A stretch of 64,000 bases of DNA from Jatrophihabitans sp. (GTDB taxonomy: Bacteria; Actinomycetota; Actinomycetes; Mycobacteriales; Jatrophihabitantaceae), in the NCBI GenBank assembly GCA_036389035.1, contig DASVQQ010000011.1, positions 1-64,000 of the forward strand. Reading direction: 5' to 3'. The notes under the pieces were generated by a model, which made no database searches, had not been told where the DNA came from, and was given only the letters and a program-made list of their open reading frames with translations. Both the position numbers and the translations under genes were made by a program. This document shows, in pieces, positions 35,959 through 45,905 of the stretch. Each line of letters starts with the position of its first letter. Position 1 is the first letter of the stretch.

Positions 35959-36575
35959 GGCGACAGCTGGATGGCCGGGTCGCGCGCCAACGCCATGGCG
36001 GCGTCCTCGAACCGCACGTCCGGCCCGCGGGTGCGCAGCAGCAGCGTCACCCCGCAGCCGGGCCGGCCGGGAACCAGCATGCTGAGCTGGCGGAAGTCGA
36101 TCACGCTGTTACCGGACAGGTCGACGCTGGCGGTGTTGGACCGATCCAGGCGTGGTGTGGACCCGGGCGCTCCGCGCACGCACTGAGCGCTCACGCTCGC
36201 CGTCGAGTCGCCCTCGATCAGCCCGATCAGCGAGGTCCGGTAGCTGCGGTCGCCGCGCGCGTCGAAGGTGGTCCGGGCGGCGAGCACCTGGCCGCCGGGA
36301 AACGCCCGGGCGAAGGCGGCAGCCAGATCGGTCGCCTGGCTGCGCACCCGGCACGTGGTGAAACTCGGGCAGCCGCTGGCGTCGACGGTCGCGGCGGCGG
36401 GCGGAGCCGGCGCGGCGACCGTCCGCACCCGGCGTTCGGGATGAGCGCGCGCGGCATTGACCGCGATCACCGCCGCGAGCAGCGCAAGCGCCAGCGCGGT
36501 GATCGCCCACCGGCGCTGGCCCGCGCCGGCGAACACCCAGCGCGGTGACCCTGCCGGACCGACGCCGGCTGGCAT
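35955..36575 (-). CDS. Membrane-anchored protein of unknown function, paralogue B
   Basis: 206 residues. Short head, one membrane helix (WAITALALALLAAVIAVNAA), then SGCPSFTTCRVR, a cysteine in SVSAQCVRGAPG and one in GRPGCGVTLL. The four cysteines match those of paralogue A. The ATG lies 8 bp past the rho stop, so it is probably co-transcribed with rho. Confidence 0.7.
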   Translation of the reverse strand: MPAGVGPAGSPRWVFAGAGQRRWAITALALALLAAVIAVNAARAHPERRVRTVAAPAPPAAATVDASGCPSFTTCRVRSQATDLAAAFARAFPGGQVLAARTTFDARGDRSYRTSLIGLIEGDSTASVSAQCVRGAPGSTPRLDRSNTASVDLSGNSVIDFRQLSMLVPGRPGCGVTLLLRTRGPDVRFEDAAMALARDPAIQLSP

Positions 36576-36583
36576 GCCTTGGC

Positions 36584-38764
36584 TCAGCGGTCGTCGTTAC
36601 CCGGCGTGGTCTTGGCGATCTGCATCAGGAACTCGATGTTCGTCCGGGTCTTGCGAAGCCGGTCCAGCAGCAGGTCGATGCCCTGCTGCGGGTCCAGGGC
36701 GTGCAGCACCCGGCGCAGCTTGATCACCACGGCCAGCTCGTCCGGCGACAGCAGGATCTCCTCCTTACGGGTGGAGGACTGGTCCACGTCCACCGCCGGG
36801 AAGACCCGCTTGTCGGCGATCTTGCGGTCCAGCTTCAGCTCGGCGTTGCCGGTGCCCTTGAACTCCTCGAAGATCACGGTGTCACCCGCGGAACCGGTCT
36901 CGACCAGCGCCGAGGCGATGATGGTCAGCGAGCCGCCGTCCTCGATGTTGCGGGCAGCGCCCAGGAATCGCTTCGGCGGGTACAGCGCGGTCGAGTCGAC
37001 ACCGCCGGACAGGATCCGGCCCGAGGCCGGGGCGCCCAGGTTGTACGCGCGACCCAGCCGGGTGATCGAGTCGAGCAGGACGACCACGTCATGGCCCATC
37101 TCCACCAGCCGCTTGGCCCGCTCGATGGACAGCTCGGCGACCATCGTGTGGTCCTGCGGGCGCCGGTCGAAAGTCGAGGCGATGACCTCGCCCTTGACCG
37201 AGCGCTGCATGTCGGTGACCTCTTCAGGCCGCTCGTCGATCAGCACCACCATCAGATGGCACTCGGGGTTGTTGGTCGCGATGGCGTTGGCGATCGCCTG
37301 CATGATCATGGTCTTACCCGCCTTGGGCGGGGAGACGATGAGCGCGCGCTGGCCCTTGCCGATCGGCATCACCAGGTCGATCACCCGGGTCGTCAGGATG
37401 TGCGGCTCGGTCTCCAGCCGCAACCGCTCCTGCGGGTACAGCGGGGTGAGCTTGGTGAACTCGACCCGGTTGCGGGCCTGCTCGGGATCAACGCCGTTGA
37501 TGGTGTCCAACCGGACCAGCGGGTTGAACTTCTCCTTGCGCTCGCCCTCGCGGGCCTGGCGGACCGCGCCGGTGACCGCGTCGCCGCGCCGCAGGTTGTA
37601 GCGGCGGACGTGGGAGTTGGAGACGTAGACGTCATCGGAGCTGGCGAAGTAACCGCTGACCCGGATGAACCAGGACCCCTTGTCATCGACGTTGTCGATG
37701 ATGCCGGCGACCGGCACCAGGATGTCGTCGTCGGAGATCGTCGGCTCGATGTCGTTGCGGCCACCGTTGCTCGGCACCTCGGCACGGTCGCGGGTGCGCC
37801 CCCGACGGTCCCGGTAGCGCCGCGGCCGGCGGCCCGAGCCGAACTCGTCGTCGTCGTCGTTGTTGGTCGGGCCGTTCTGGTTGCGGTCCCGGTTCTGGCT
37901 CTGGTTGCGGTTGCCGTCGCGGCCGTTGAACTCGCGGTTGCCGTCCCGTCCACCGTCCCTGCCGTTGACTGCCTGGCCGTCGCGGCCGTTGGCGTCGCGG
38001 GTCTGGCTGTCGCGGGTCTGGCTGTCGCGGGTCTGGCTGTCACGGCCCTCGCGGGTCGTCTGGCCGTCGCGGGTTGTCTGGGCATCGCGGGCCTCGCGCG
38101 GCTGGCCGTCGCGGCCGTTGGCGTCGCGGGTCTGGCCGTCGCGGGTCTGACTGTCACGGCCCTCGCGGGTCGTCTGGCCCTCGCGGGCCGTCTGGACGTC
38201 GCGGCCCTCGCGCGGCTGGCCGTCGCGGCCATTGGCGTCGCGGGTCTGGCCGTCGCCGCGGGTGCGGCCGGTCTCGCGGGAGCGGCCACGCTCGGCCTGG
38301 CGGGTGCTGCCGTTGTCCGAGCCGTTGCTGTCCGGGCCGCGGGTGTCCTGCGCGGCGTCGCCGGGCGGAGTCGCGATGCTCGCGGGCGGGCTGTCGACAG
38401 CCTGCTCAGAGACTGTCGGCTGGGTGTTGGTGGCAGCCCGGGTGGCCGAGCGGCGGGTCCGGGTGGTCGGCGGCGCCTGGGCCGCCGGCGCGGTCTCGGC
38501 GGCGTCGCTCTGGCGGGCCGCGGGAGCGCTGCTGGAGCCGCCCTGCGGTCGCTTGGCGGTCTCTATGGCGGCGATCAGATCGCTCTTGCGCATCTTGCCG
38601 GTGGCAATGCCCATCGAGCCGGCCAGCGCCTGCAGCTCAGGGAGCAACATCGAGGACAGCGAGCCGGAGCGACGCTTGGCGCGCTCCTGGGAGGCATTGT
38701 TGGCACTGCCGTCCGCGGACTCGGTGCCGGGCAGGACGATGAGTTGGTCCTGGGTGTTTGTCAC
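36584..38764 (-). CDS. rho: Transcription termination factor Rho with long repetitive N-terminal insert
   Basis: 726 residues against 420-ish in E. coli. The N-terminal Rho helix domain (LPELQALAGSMGIATGKMRKSDLIAAI) is followed by about 240 polar residues, many in repeats of the type GRDSQTRDGQTRD. Then come the RNA-binding domain (EPTISDDDILVPVAGIIDNVD), Walker A (SPPKAGKT) and the Q and R loops (LDSITRLGRAYN, GGVDSTALYPPKRF). High-GC Gram-positives have such Arg-rich inserts that raise RNA binding. GTG start; GGAAGG lies upstream at a wide spacing. Confidence 0.96.
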   Translation of the reverse strand: MTNTQDQLIVLPGTESADGSANNASQERAKRRSGSLSSMLLPELQALAGSMGIATGKMRKSDLIAAIETAKRPQGGSSSAPAARQSDAAETAPAAQAPPTTRTRRSATRAATNTQPTVSEQAVDSPPASIATPPGDAAQDTRGPDSNGSDNGSTRQAERGRSRETGRTRGDGQTRDANGRDGQPREGRDVQTAREGQTTREGRDSQTRDGQTRDANGRDGQPREARDAQTTRDGQTTREGRDSQTRDSQTRDSQTRDANGRDGQAVNGRDGGRDGNREFNGRDGNRNQSQNRDRNQNGPTNNDDDDEFGSGRRPRRYRDRRGRTRDRAEVPSNGGRNDIEPTISDDDILVPVAGIIDNVDDKGSWFIRVSGYFASSDDVYVSNSHVRRYNLRRGDAVTGAVRQAREGERKEKFNPLVRLDTINGVDPEQARNRVEFTKLTPLYPQERLRLETEPHILTTRVIDLVMPIGKGQRALIVSPPKAGKTMIMQAIANAIATNNPECHLMVVLIDERPEEVTDMQRSVKGEVIASTFDRRPQDHTMVAELSIERAKRLVEMGHDVVVLLDSITRLGRAYNLGAPASGRILSGGVDSTALYPPKRFLGAARNIEDGGSLTIIASALVETGSAGDTVIFEEFKGTGNAELKLDRKIADKRVFPAVDVDQSSTRKEEILLSPDELAVVIKLRRVLHALDPQQGIDLLLDRLRKTRTNIEFLMQIAKTTPGNDDR
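37975..38260 (-). repeat. Degenerate 15-60 bp repeats in rho
   Basis: The stretch codes for recurring DSQTRD, DGQTRDANGRDGQPRE and DAQTTRDGQTTREGR blocks. A 15-bp unit (SQTRD) stands three times in a row near 37998-38042. The larger block GQTRDANGRDGQPRE occurs twice or more. All changes are in frame. Confidence 0.8.
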
Positions 38765-39132
38765 TGTGGTTTCGGATCCTTCCGAGTGGTCGTACGTCTC
38801 TTTTCGGTCAGACGCACACCGGTGTTAGGTCGGCGGGTATCGCCGGGCTGATCGAAGTACCGATCAGGAGAACTCGCAGTCGAGGTCGGAGCGGACTTGT
38901 CCAGTGCGCCCAGCTCGAATTTCAGTGTTTCTGACTGAGATTTCGACTTCTGGAACGTCCGCGCAGGCTCTTCGGGCTGCTTCGTCGCGTAGCTGGCACA
39001 ACCGTGGTCACGCGAGGAATGAGCTAAGAGTAGACGTAAGCCGCTCACTGCGCCAACACAGGGTGAGGCGTGTCTTATTCCGATTCGGCCGCCGGTGGCT
39101 GCTCCCGCTTGCCGGTCAGAGCCGCGGCGCGT
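38765..39132 (-). other. rho leader region
   Basis: 368 bp between thrB and rho. A promoter-like pair (39027-39056) would give a leader of about 260 bases before rho. Long leaders are usual for autoregulated rho genes. A frame of 95 codons on the minus strand crosses it but has no recognisable similarity, and I do not call it. Confidence 0.5.
39027..39056 (-). promoter_or_regulatory. Putative rho promoter
   Basis: On the minus strand TTGGCG (39056-39051), an 18-bp spacer and TACTCT (39032-39027) fit a housekeeping promoter moderately. Confidence 0.35.
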
Positions 39133-40053
39133 TCACAGCACGGCAGTCCGTACGCCGGCCGAGAATTCCGGCTCAGCGCATTCCCAGCCGGACGGCGCCA
39201 GCTCGCCCGCCGCCCCCGCCTGCTCGGCGGTGGCCAGCGCCAGCACCGAGGAGCCCGCGCCGGACAGCACGGCGGCGATCCCCCGGCGGCGCAGGGCGCT
39301 GATCAGGCCGGCGCTGGCCGGCATGGCTGCCGCCCGGTAGTCCTGATGCAGCCGGTCCTCGGTGCCGGCCAGCAGCAGCTCGGGGCGACCGGTCAGCGCC
39401 ACCACCAGCAGGCCGGCCCGGCCGGCGTTGAAGGCGGCATCGGCATGCCCGATGAGCTCGGGAAGCACCGCCCGGGCGGCCTTGGTCGCCGACTGCTCGG
39501 CCGGAATGAACAGCACCGGCCGGATCCCGGTGGCAGCCAGCTGATCGGCGGTCGCGGCTTGCGCGCCGTAGCCCCTGCCCTCGGCCAGCCAGGCGATGCT
39601 CAGCCCGCCCAGCAGGCAGGCGGCGACGTTGTCGGGATGCCCTTCGAGGTCGGCGGCCAGGGCCAGGGCGTCGGCGTCGCCCAGCCGGGCCCGGCCGTCG
39701 GCGCTCAGGCCCCGGGCCAGTTCGATGCCGCTGACGATGGCCGCCGCCGAGGACCCCAGGCCCCGGCCGTGCGGGATGTCGTTGCGGCAGTCCAGCGCCA
39801 GCCCCGGCGGCTGGCCGCCGATCAGGTCGAAGGCGGCCCGCATCGCCCGGACGACCAGGTGAGCCTCGTCCAGTGCCAGCTCACCGGCGCCGGCGCCGCG
39901 GACCCGGACGTCCAGGCCGGCGTCGCTCACCCGGGCCCGCACCTCGTCGTAGCGGCTGAGCGCCAGCCCGAAGCTGTCATAGCCCGGCCCGAGGTTGGCG
40001 CTGGTGGCCGGGGCCCGCACCACGACGGTGGCGGTGCTGAACGGGGCGGGCAT
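39133..40053 (-). CDS. thrB: Homoserine kinase
   Basis: 306 residues from ATG 40053, which overlaps the thrC stop by one base (TGATG). GHMP-kinase motifs: VVVRAPATSANLGPGYDSFG, the ATP loop IPHGRGLGSSAAAIV, and VLSGAGSSVLAL. It phosphorylates homoserine in threonine synthesis. The longer frame upstream would lie inside thrC. Confidence 0.95.
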   Translation of the reverse strand: MPAPFSTATVVVRAPATSANLGPGYDSFGLALSRYDEVRARVSDAGLDVRVRGAGAGELALDEAHLVVRAMRAAFDLIGGQPPGLALDCRNDIPHGRGLGSSAAAIVSGIELARGLSADGRARLGDADALALAADLEGHPDNVAACLLGGLSIAWLAEGRGYGAQAATADQLAATGIRPVLFIPAEQSATKAARAVLPELIGHADAAFNAGRAGLLVVALTGRPELLLAGTEDRLHQDYRAAAMPASAGLISALRRRGIAAVLSGAGSSVLALATAEQAGAAGELAPSGWECAEPEFSAGVRTAVL

Positions 40054-41150
40054 CACGCCAGCCCGAGCTCGACCGCCGCGGCGTGTCCGTCCACCGGGAT
40101 CGTGACCGGAGCCGGCGCCCCGGAGATCGCCCACTCGGGGTCCTTGAGACCGTTTCCGGTGACGGTGCAGACCACCACCGCGCCAGGCCGCAGCCGGCCG
40201 AGGCTCGCCGACTTGATCAGCCCGGCGACGCTGGCCGCGGACGCCGGCTCCACGAACACCGCTTCCTTGCGGGCCAGCAACCGGTAGGCCGCCAGGATCT
40301 CCTTGTCGGTCACCGAGTCGATCAGCCCGCCCGAGTCATCCCGCGCAGCCTCGGCCTGCAGCCAGGACGCCGGGTTGCCGATCCGGATGGCAGTGGCGAT
40401 GGTGATCGGCTTGGCGACCGGGTGACCGAGCACGATCGGAGCAGATCCAGCGGCCTGGAACCCATACATTGCAGGGGCATTCTCGATCAGGCCGTCGGCG
40501 AGGTACTCCCGATAGCCCTTCCAGTAGGCGGTGATGTTGCCGGCGTTGCCGACCGGGATGCAGTGGACGTCAGGGGCCCTGCCGAGCAGGTCGCAGATCT
40601 CGAAGGCCGCGGTCTTCTGGCCCTCGATCCGATCCGGGTTCACCGAATTCACCAGCGCGACCGGGTAGTCGACCGCGAGCTTGCGCGCCAGTTCCAGGCA
40701 GTCGTCGAAATTGCCGTCGACCTGCAGCAACCGGGCGCCGTGCACCAGGGCCTGCGCCATCTTGCCCAGCGCGATCTTGCCCTGCGGGACCAGCACCGCG
40801 CACACCATGCCGGCGCGCACCGCGTAGGCCGCCGCCGAGGCGGAGGTGTTTCCGGTCGAGGCGCAGATCACCGCCTTGGCGCCTGACTCGGCCGCCTTGG
40901 AGATGGCCACCGTCATGCCGCGGTCCTTGAACGAGCCGGTCGGGTTGGCCCCCTCGACCTTGAGGTACACCTCGGCGTTCACCAGCGTCGACAGCTCGGT
41001 GGCCGGCAGCAGCGGGGTGCCGCCCTCGTACAGGGTCACCACCGGCGTGCGCGCGGTCACCGGCAGCCGGTGCCGGTAGGCCTCGATCAGCCCGGGCCAC
41101 GCCGAGGCCAGCGGGCCGCTGGTGTACTGCCGTCCGGCCATCTCTGCCAT
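40053..41150 (-). CDS. thrC: Threonine synthase
   Basis: 365 residues of the short actinobacterial class. The PLP lysine lies in [16 protein letters not shown]; the phosphate-binding loop is [14 protein letters not shown]. It turns O-phosphohomoserine into threonine. Coupled with thrB. A second in-frame ATG three codons in (MAGRQ) is possible. Confidence 0.95.
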   Translation of the reverse strand: MAEMAGRQYTSGPLASAWPGLIEAYRHRLPVTARTPVVTLYEGGTPLLPATELSTLVNAEVYLKVEGANPTGSFKDRGMTVAISKAAESGAKAVICASTGNTSASAAAYAVRAGMVCAVLVPQGKIALGKMAQALVHGARLLQVDGNFDDCLELARKLAVDYPVALVNSVNPDRIEGQKTAAFEICDLLGRAPDVHCIPVGNAGNITAYWKGYREYLADGLIENAPAMYGFQAAGSAPIVLGHPVAKPITIATAIRIGNPASWLQAEAARDDSGGLIDSVTDKEILAAYRLLARKEAVFVEPASAASVAGLIKSASLGRLRPGAVVVCTVTGNGLKDPEWAISGAPAPVTIPVDGHAAAVELGLA

Positions 41151-41199
41151 CTCCTGCCGCTGAAACCCGAAACCGCTCCGCCGGTGCTCATTCGCTGAG

Positions 41200-42504
41200 T
41201 CAGTCCGGTGGCAGCCCTTCGACTCGCATCACGCTGCGCACCCGGCGAATGAAATCGTATGCGGACAGCCGCCGGACCGTCGCCGCGAGCGCGGAGTCCG
41301 GCGCGACGTGGGTCACCAGCACCAGGGTGGCCGCATCGCCACGTCCCTCCTGGCGCACGGTCTGGATGCTGACCTCGTTGTCGGCGAACGCGCCGGCCAC
41401 CGAGGCCAGCACCCCGGGACGGTCGGCGACGTCCAGGGCGACGTGATAGCGGGTCAGCACCTCGCCGATCGGCTGGATGGCCAGGTCGGCGTAAGCGCTC
41501 TCGCCGGCGCCGCGGCTGCCGCTGAGCCGGTTGCGGGCCACCGCCACCAGGTCACCGAGCACCGCGCTGGCGGTCGGCTCGCCGCCGGCGCCGCGGCCGT
41601 AGAACATCAGCGAGCCGGCCGCCTGGGCCTCGACGTAGACGGCGTTGAAGGCCTCGCCGACGCCGGCCAGCGGATGCGAGCTCGGGATCATCGCCGGGTG
41701 CACCCGCACCGCCACCGACGGCGTGGCCCCGGAGCCGCTGCGTTCGCAGATCGCCAGCAGCTTCACGGTGCAGCCCATCGCCGCGGCGCTGGCCACGTCG
41801 GCCGCGCTGACCTCGCTGATCCCCTCGCGGTGCACGTCGGCGGCGGTGATCCGGGTGTGGAAGGCCAGACCGCCCAGGATCGCGGCCTTGGCCGCCGCGT
41901 CGAAGCCGTCGATGTCGGCGCTGGGGTCGGCCTCGGCGTAGCCGAGCGCGGTCGCCTCGGCCAGCGCCTCGTGAAACCCGGAGCCGTTGGCCGTCATCCG
42001 GGACAGGATGTAGTTGGTGGTGCCGTTGACGATGCCGATCACCCGGGTGATCCGGTCACCGGCGAGGGACTCCCGCAGTGGCCGCAGCAGCGGGATGGCC
42101 CCGGCGACCGCCGCCTCGTAGTACAGGTCCAGGCCGTTGGCGCTGGCCGCGGCGTGCAGGCTGGCGCCGTCCTCGGCCAGCAGCGCCTTGTTGGCGCTGA
42201 CCACACTCTTGCCGGATTTCAGGGCGCTCAGCAGCAGGGAGCGGGCGGGCTCGATCCCGCCGATCACCTCGACGACGATGTCGATGTCGTCGCGGGTCAC
42301 CAGCGCCGCGGCGTCGGTGGTCAGCAGCGCCGGGTCGATGTCGCTGTGCCGGTTCGGCCGGCGGACCGCGATGCCGGCCAGTTCCAGTGGCACCCCGACC
42401 CGGGCGGCGAGCTCACCCGACTGCTCGCCGAGCAACCGGGCCACCGCGGAGCCGACCACCCCGCAGCCCAGCAGGGCGATCCGGATCGGCCGAGGTCGGC
42501 TCAT
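41200..42504 (-). CDS. hom: Homoserine dehydrogenase with ACT domain
   Basis: 434 residues: NAD(P) fold ([17 protein letters not shown]), the catalytic core ([41 protein letters not shown]) and a C-terminal ACT domain ([33 protein letters not shown]). The ACT domain is the expected site of threonine feedback inhibition. 49 bp before thrC, 10 bp after lysA. Confidence 0.96.
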   Translation of the reverse strand: MSRPRPIRIALLGCGVVGSAVARLLGEQSGELAARVGVPLELAGIAVRRPNRHSDIDPALLTTDAAALVTRDDIDIVVEVIGGIEPARSLLLSALKSGKSVVSANKALLAEDGASLHAAASANGLDLYYEAAVAGAIPLLRPLRESLAGDRITRVIGIVNGTTNYILSRMTANGSGFHEALAEATALGYAEADPSADIDGFDAAAKAAILGGLAFHTRITAADVHREGISEVSAADVASAAAMGCTVKLLAICERSGSGATPSVAVRVHPAMIPSSHPLAGVGEAFNAVYVEAQAAGSLMFYGRGAGGEPTASAVLGDLVAVARNRLSGSRGAGESAYADLAIQPIGEVLTRYHVALDVADRPGVLASVAGAFADNEVSIQTVRQEGRGDAATLVLVTHVAPDSALAATVRRLSAYDFIRRVRSVMRVEGLPPD

Positions 42505-42514
42505 CGGCCGGCTC

Positions 42515-43957
42515 TCATCCGCCGACCGGAACGGCGCTGTCAGCCCGGTGGCTGACCGGGTCCCAGCCGACGTCGTTGGCCATCAACTGCTCGAGGGTCT
42601 CCCGGCGCACGATCACCTGGGACCGCGCGCCGGCCACCGCCACCACGGGCGGGCGGGGAATCCGGTTGTAATTGCTGGCCATCGCGTAGCAGTAGGCGCC
42701 GGTCGCGGCCACCGCGAGCAGGTCGCCGGGCGCCAGGTCAGCAGGCAGCCAGCAGTCGCGCACCACGATGTCGCCGCTCTCGCAGTGCTTGCCGACCACC
42801 CTGGACAGCTGCGGCGCGGCGCTGCTGAGCCGGTTGGCAAGAACCACGGTGTAGTCGGCGTCATAGAGCGCGGTGCGGATGTTGTCGCTCATTCCGCCGT
42901 CGACCGAGACGTAATTGCGCACCAGGCCGCCGTCGAGCTCGATCGGCTTGACGGTGCCGACCTCGTACAGGGTCAGCATCGACGGGCCGATGATCGCCCG
43001 GCCGGGCTCGACCGAGAGCCGGGGAACCGCCAGCCCGGCCAGGCCGCATTCGCGCTCGACGATCTGGCGCAGCCGGGCGGCCACGTCGGCGGCGGGCTGC
43101 GGGTCATCGCCGTCGACGTAGGCGATTCCCTGGCCGCCGCCCAGATCGATCTCGGGAAGCTCGACGCCGTGCGTGTCCCGGATCCTGGCCAGCAGGCTTA
43201 CCACTCGGTGGGCGGCGACCTCGAAGCCGCCGGTGTCGAAGATCTGCGAGCCGATGTGCGAGTGCAGCCCGACCAGGCGCAGCTGGGGATGGCCCAGCAC
43301 CCGCGTCACCGCTGCCTCGGCCTGGCCGGTGGCCAGCGAGAAGCCGAACTTCTGGTCCTCGTGGGCGGTGGCGATGAACGCGTGGGTGTGCGCCTCGACC
43401 CCGACGGTCGTCCTGACCAGCACCCGGGGACGGGCCCCCAGCTCGGCGGCGAGCGCGGCGAGTCGGTCGATCTCTAAATGGCTGTCCAGCACGATCCGGC
43501 CGACCCCGGCCTCCAGTGCCAGTCGCAGCTCGGCGACGGACTTGTTGTTGCCGTGCAGCGCCAGCCGGTCCGGATCGACGCCGGCCCGCAGCGCGATCGC
43601 CAGCTCGCCGGCGGTGCACACGTCGATGCCCAGGCCCTCGTCGGCGATCAGGCCGGCGACGGCCGTGCACAGAAAGGCCTTGCCGGCGTAGTAGACGTCA
43701 CCACCCTCGAACGCCGTGGCATAGGCCCGGGCCCGCAGGCGCAGGTCGTCGGTGTCCAGGACGAAGAGCGGGGTGCCGTGCTCGGCGGCCAGCCGGGTGG
43801 CGGGCACGCCGGCCACCGCCAGCTCACCGGCCTGCCGGGTGACGTTGGCCGACCAGACCCGGGGGTTGAGCACCGTCAGGTCCGGCGGCGTCGCCGGCTC
43901 GATGGTGGCTAGGGGATGCCCGTGGCTGGGTCCGGCCGGGTGGGCTGATCGGCTCAT
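42515..43957 (-). CDS. lysA: Diaminopimelate decarboxylase
   Basis: 480 residues. PLP lysine in VYYAGKAFLC, HIGSQIFD, the glycine-rich EIDLGGGQGIAY and SVEPGRAIIGP are all present. It makes lysine from meso-diaminopimelate. The ATG at 43957 overlaps the stop of a possible leader reading frame made of tandem repeats. Confidence 0.95.
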   Translation of the reverse strand: MSRSAHPAGPSHGHPLATIEPATPPDLTVLNPRVWSANVTRQAGELAVAGVPATRLAAEHGTPLFVLDTDDLRLRARAYATAFEGGDVYYAGKAFLCTAVAGLIADEGLGIDVCTAGELAIALRAGVDPDRLALHGNNKSVAELRLALEAGVGRIVLDSHLEIDRLAALAAELGARPRVLVRTTVGVEAHTHAFIATAHEDQKFGFSLATGQAEAAVTRVLGHPQLRLVGLHSHIGSQIFDTGGFEVAAHRVVSLLARIRDTHGVELPEIDLGGGQGIAYVDGDDPQPAADVAARLRQIVERECGLAGLAVPRLSVEPGRAIIGPSMLTLYEVGTVKPIELDGGLVRNYVSVDGGMSDNIRTALYDADYTVVLANRLSSAAPQLSRVVGKHCESGDIVVRDCWLPADLAPGDLLAVAATGAYCYAMASNYNRIPRPPVVAVAGARSQVIVRRETLEQLMANDVGWDPVSHRADSAVPVGG

Positions 43958-44019
43958 CGGCGCTGCCTCATCGCATCGTGGCTCATCACATCGTGGCTCA
44001 TCACATCGTGGCTCGTCAC
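43954..44019 (-). promoter_or_regulatory. Possible leader peptide coupled to lysA, built from 15-bp repeats
   Basis: On the minus strand a frame from GTG 44019 (or ATG 44001) reads ...MSHDVMSHDAMRQRR and ends in a TGA that overlaps the lysA start (ATGA). Each 15-bp unit brings its own ATG in this frame. No lysine codons occur, so a classical attenuator is unlikely; re-initiation coupling is possible. Confidence 0.35.
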
Positions 44020-44026
44020 ATCGTCG
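43971..44026. repeat. 15-bp tandem repeats upstream of lysA
   Basis: Nearly four copies of TCACATCGTGGCTCA, starting at 43971, 43986, 44001 and 44016. They fill most of the 96 bp between argS and lysA. Confidence 0.9.
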
Positions 44027-44053
44027 CCCTCGTCAGAGCGGGGCCGGCGTGCG

Positions 44054-45730
44054 TCACTTGCGTTCGGGGGCTGACACCCCGAGCATCGCCAGGCCGTTGG
44101 CCAGCACCGTCCGGGTGGCGACGTCGAGCCAGAGCCGGGTGCGGTTGACGTCGCTGATCTGCTCGTCGCCCTTGGGCAGCACCCGGCACGAGTCGTACCA
44201 GCGGTGGAACTCCCCCGCCAGCGCCTCGAGGTAGCGGGCGACCCGGTGCGGCTCGCGCAGCTCGGCGGCCTGGGCGACCACCCGGGGGAACTCCCCCAGT
44301 GAGGTCAGCAGCGCCGTCTCGGTCTCGTGGGTCAGCAGGTTCGGCTCGAAGACGTCGAGGCCGATGCCGACCGCCGCCGCGTTCTTGACCACGTTGACCG
44401 TCCGGGCGTGGGCGTACTGGACGTAATGCACCGGGTTCTCGTTGGTGGCCCGGGTCAGCAGGTCAAGGTCGATGTCGAGCGTCGAGTCAGCCGACGAGCG
44501 GGCCAGCTGGTAGCGGGCGGCGTCCACCCCGACCGCGTCGACCAGGTCCTCCAGGGTGATCACGTTGCCCGCGCGCTTGCCCATCCGGACCGGCTTGCCG
44601 TCCTTGACCAGGTTCACCATCTGCCCGATCAGGATCTGCAGGTTCTGCCCCGGGACGTCGCCGAAGCACGCGCACATCGCCATCAGCCGGCCGACATAGC
44701 CGTGGTGGTCCGCGCCCAGCATGATGATCACCCGGTTGAAGCCGCGCTCGCGCTTGTCGAGGTAGTAGGCCAGGTCACCGGCGATGTAGGCCGCCTGGCC
44801 GTCGCTCTTGATGATCACCCGGTCCTTGTCGTCGCCGAAGTCGGTGGTCCGCAGCCAGATCGCGCCGTCGGTCTCATAGATCCGGCCCTGCTCGCGCAGC
44901 CGGGCCACCGCCCGCTGCACCGCGCCCGAGGAGTGCAGCGAGTTCTCGTGGAAGTAGACGTCGAAGTCCACCCCGAATTCGTGCAGGCTCTGCTTGATCT
45001 CGGCGAACATCAGCTCGACGCCGACGCCGCGGAACAGCTCCTGGGCCTGCTCGCGGGGCAGCGCGGGGGCCTCCGGGTGGCCGGCCACGATCCGGCCGGC
45101 GATCTCGGCGATGTAGGCGCCGGCGTAGCCGTCCTCGGGAACCGGCTCGCCGAGCGCGGCCGCCAGCAGCGAGCGGGCGAACCGGTCGACCTGGGCGCCG
45201 TGGTCGTTGAAGTAGTACTCCCGGCTCACCTCGGCGCCGCTGGCCTGCAGCACCCGGGCCAGCGAATCGCCCACCGCGGCCCACCGGACGCCGCCGATGT
45301 GCACCGGCCCGGTCGGGTTGGCCGAGACGAACTCGAGGTTGACCTTCTCCCCCGCCAGGGTCTGCGAGCGGCCGTAGGCGCTGCCCTGCTCGACGATGGT
45401 GCGGGCAAGGCTGCCCAGGCTGGCGCTGTCGAGGGTGATGTTGAGAAAGCCGGGACCGGCGACCTCGACGGCGGCGATGCCCTCGGTGTCCAGCAGCGCC
45501 TTGGCGATCGCCTCGGCGATCTCGCGGGGCGGGCGTCCGGCGGCCTTGGCCAGCCGCATCGCGACGTTGCTTGCATAGTCGCCGTGCGCCCGGTTCTTCG
45601 GGCGGTCGACCACGATCTCGGCGGGCGGTTCGGCGCTGAACGCACCGGAGTCGACGGCGCGCCCGACGGCGCTCCGGAGGGCGGAGCTGAGCTCGTCTGG
45701 GGTCACCAGGCCAATCTTAGTGCCGGGCAC
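44054..45730 (-). CDS. argS: Arginyl-tRNA synthetase
   Basis: 558 residues from GTG 45730 (AAAGGGG close upstream); another GTG at 45706 would start [10 protein letters not shown] as many homologues do. The HIGH-type motif is [12 protein letters not shown]; the KMSKS position reads [10 protein letters not shown]. The C-terminal DALR domain ends [18 protein letters not shown] tRNA-Arg gene lies 1.9 kb away on the other strand. Confidence 0.95.
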   Translation of the reverse strand: MPGTKIGLVTPDELSSALRSAVGRAVDSGAFSAEPPAEIVVDRPKNRAHGDYASNVAMRLAKAAGRPPREIAEAIAKALLDTEGIAAVEVAGPGFLNITLDSASLGSLARTIVEQGSAYGRSQTLAGEKVNLEFVSANPTGPVHIGGVRWAAVGDSLARVLQASGAEVSREYYFNDHGAQVDRFARSLLAAALGEPVPEDGYAGAYIAEIAGRIVAGHPEAPALPREQAQELFRGVGVELMFAEIKQSLHEFGVDFDVYFHENSLHSSGAVQRAVARLREQGRIYETDGAIWLRTTDFGDDKDRVIIKSDGQAAYIAGDLAYYLDKRERGFNRVIIMLGADHHGYVGRLMAMCACFGDVPGQNLQILIGQMVNLVKDGKPVRMGKRAGNVITLEDLVDAVGVDAARYQLARSSADSTLDIDLDLLTRATNENPVHYVQYAHARTVNVVKNAAAVGIGLDVFEPNLLTHETETALLTSLGEFPRVVAQAAELREPHRVARYLEALAGEFHRWYDSCRVLPKGDEQISDVNRTRLWLDVATRTVLANGLAMLGVSAPERK

Positions 45731-45905
45731 GACCCCTTTCTCAGGGCTACCGCGCGGTCCGTCAGGGCGGGGCCGGGCCCGCGCGGCGCGGCGGACTGGC
45801 GCCCAGCCGCACGGCGCCGAGGCATTACACAGCTTGTGGACCTAGACTCAGCGCCGAGAAGACGGCCCAGCCTGCGCTGCGCCACAATGCGACGAAAGCG
45901 ACTCG

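Noticed and set aside
38761..39048. 95-codon frame in the rho leader
   Set aside because: No similarity, no good ribosome-binding site, and it overlaps the start of rho; long leaders are expected there.
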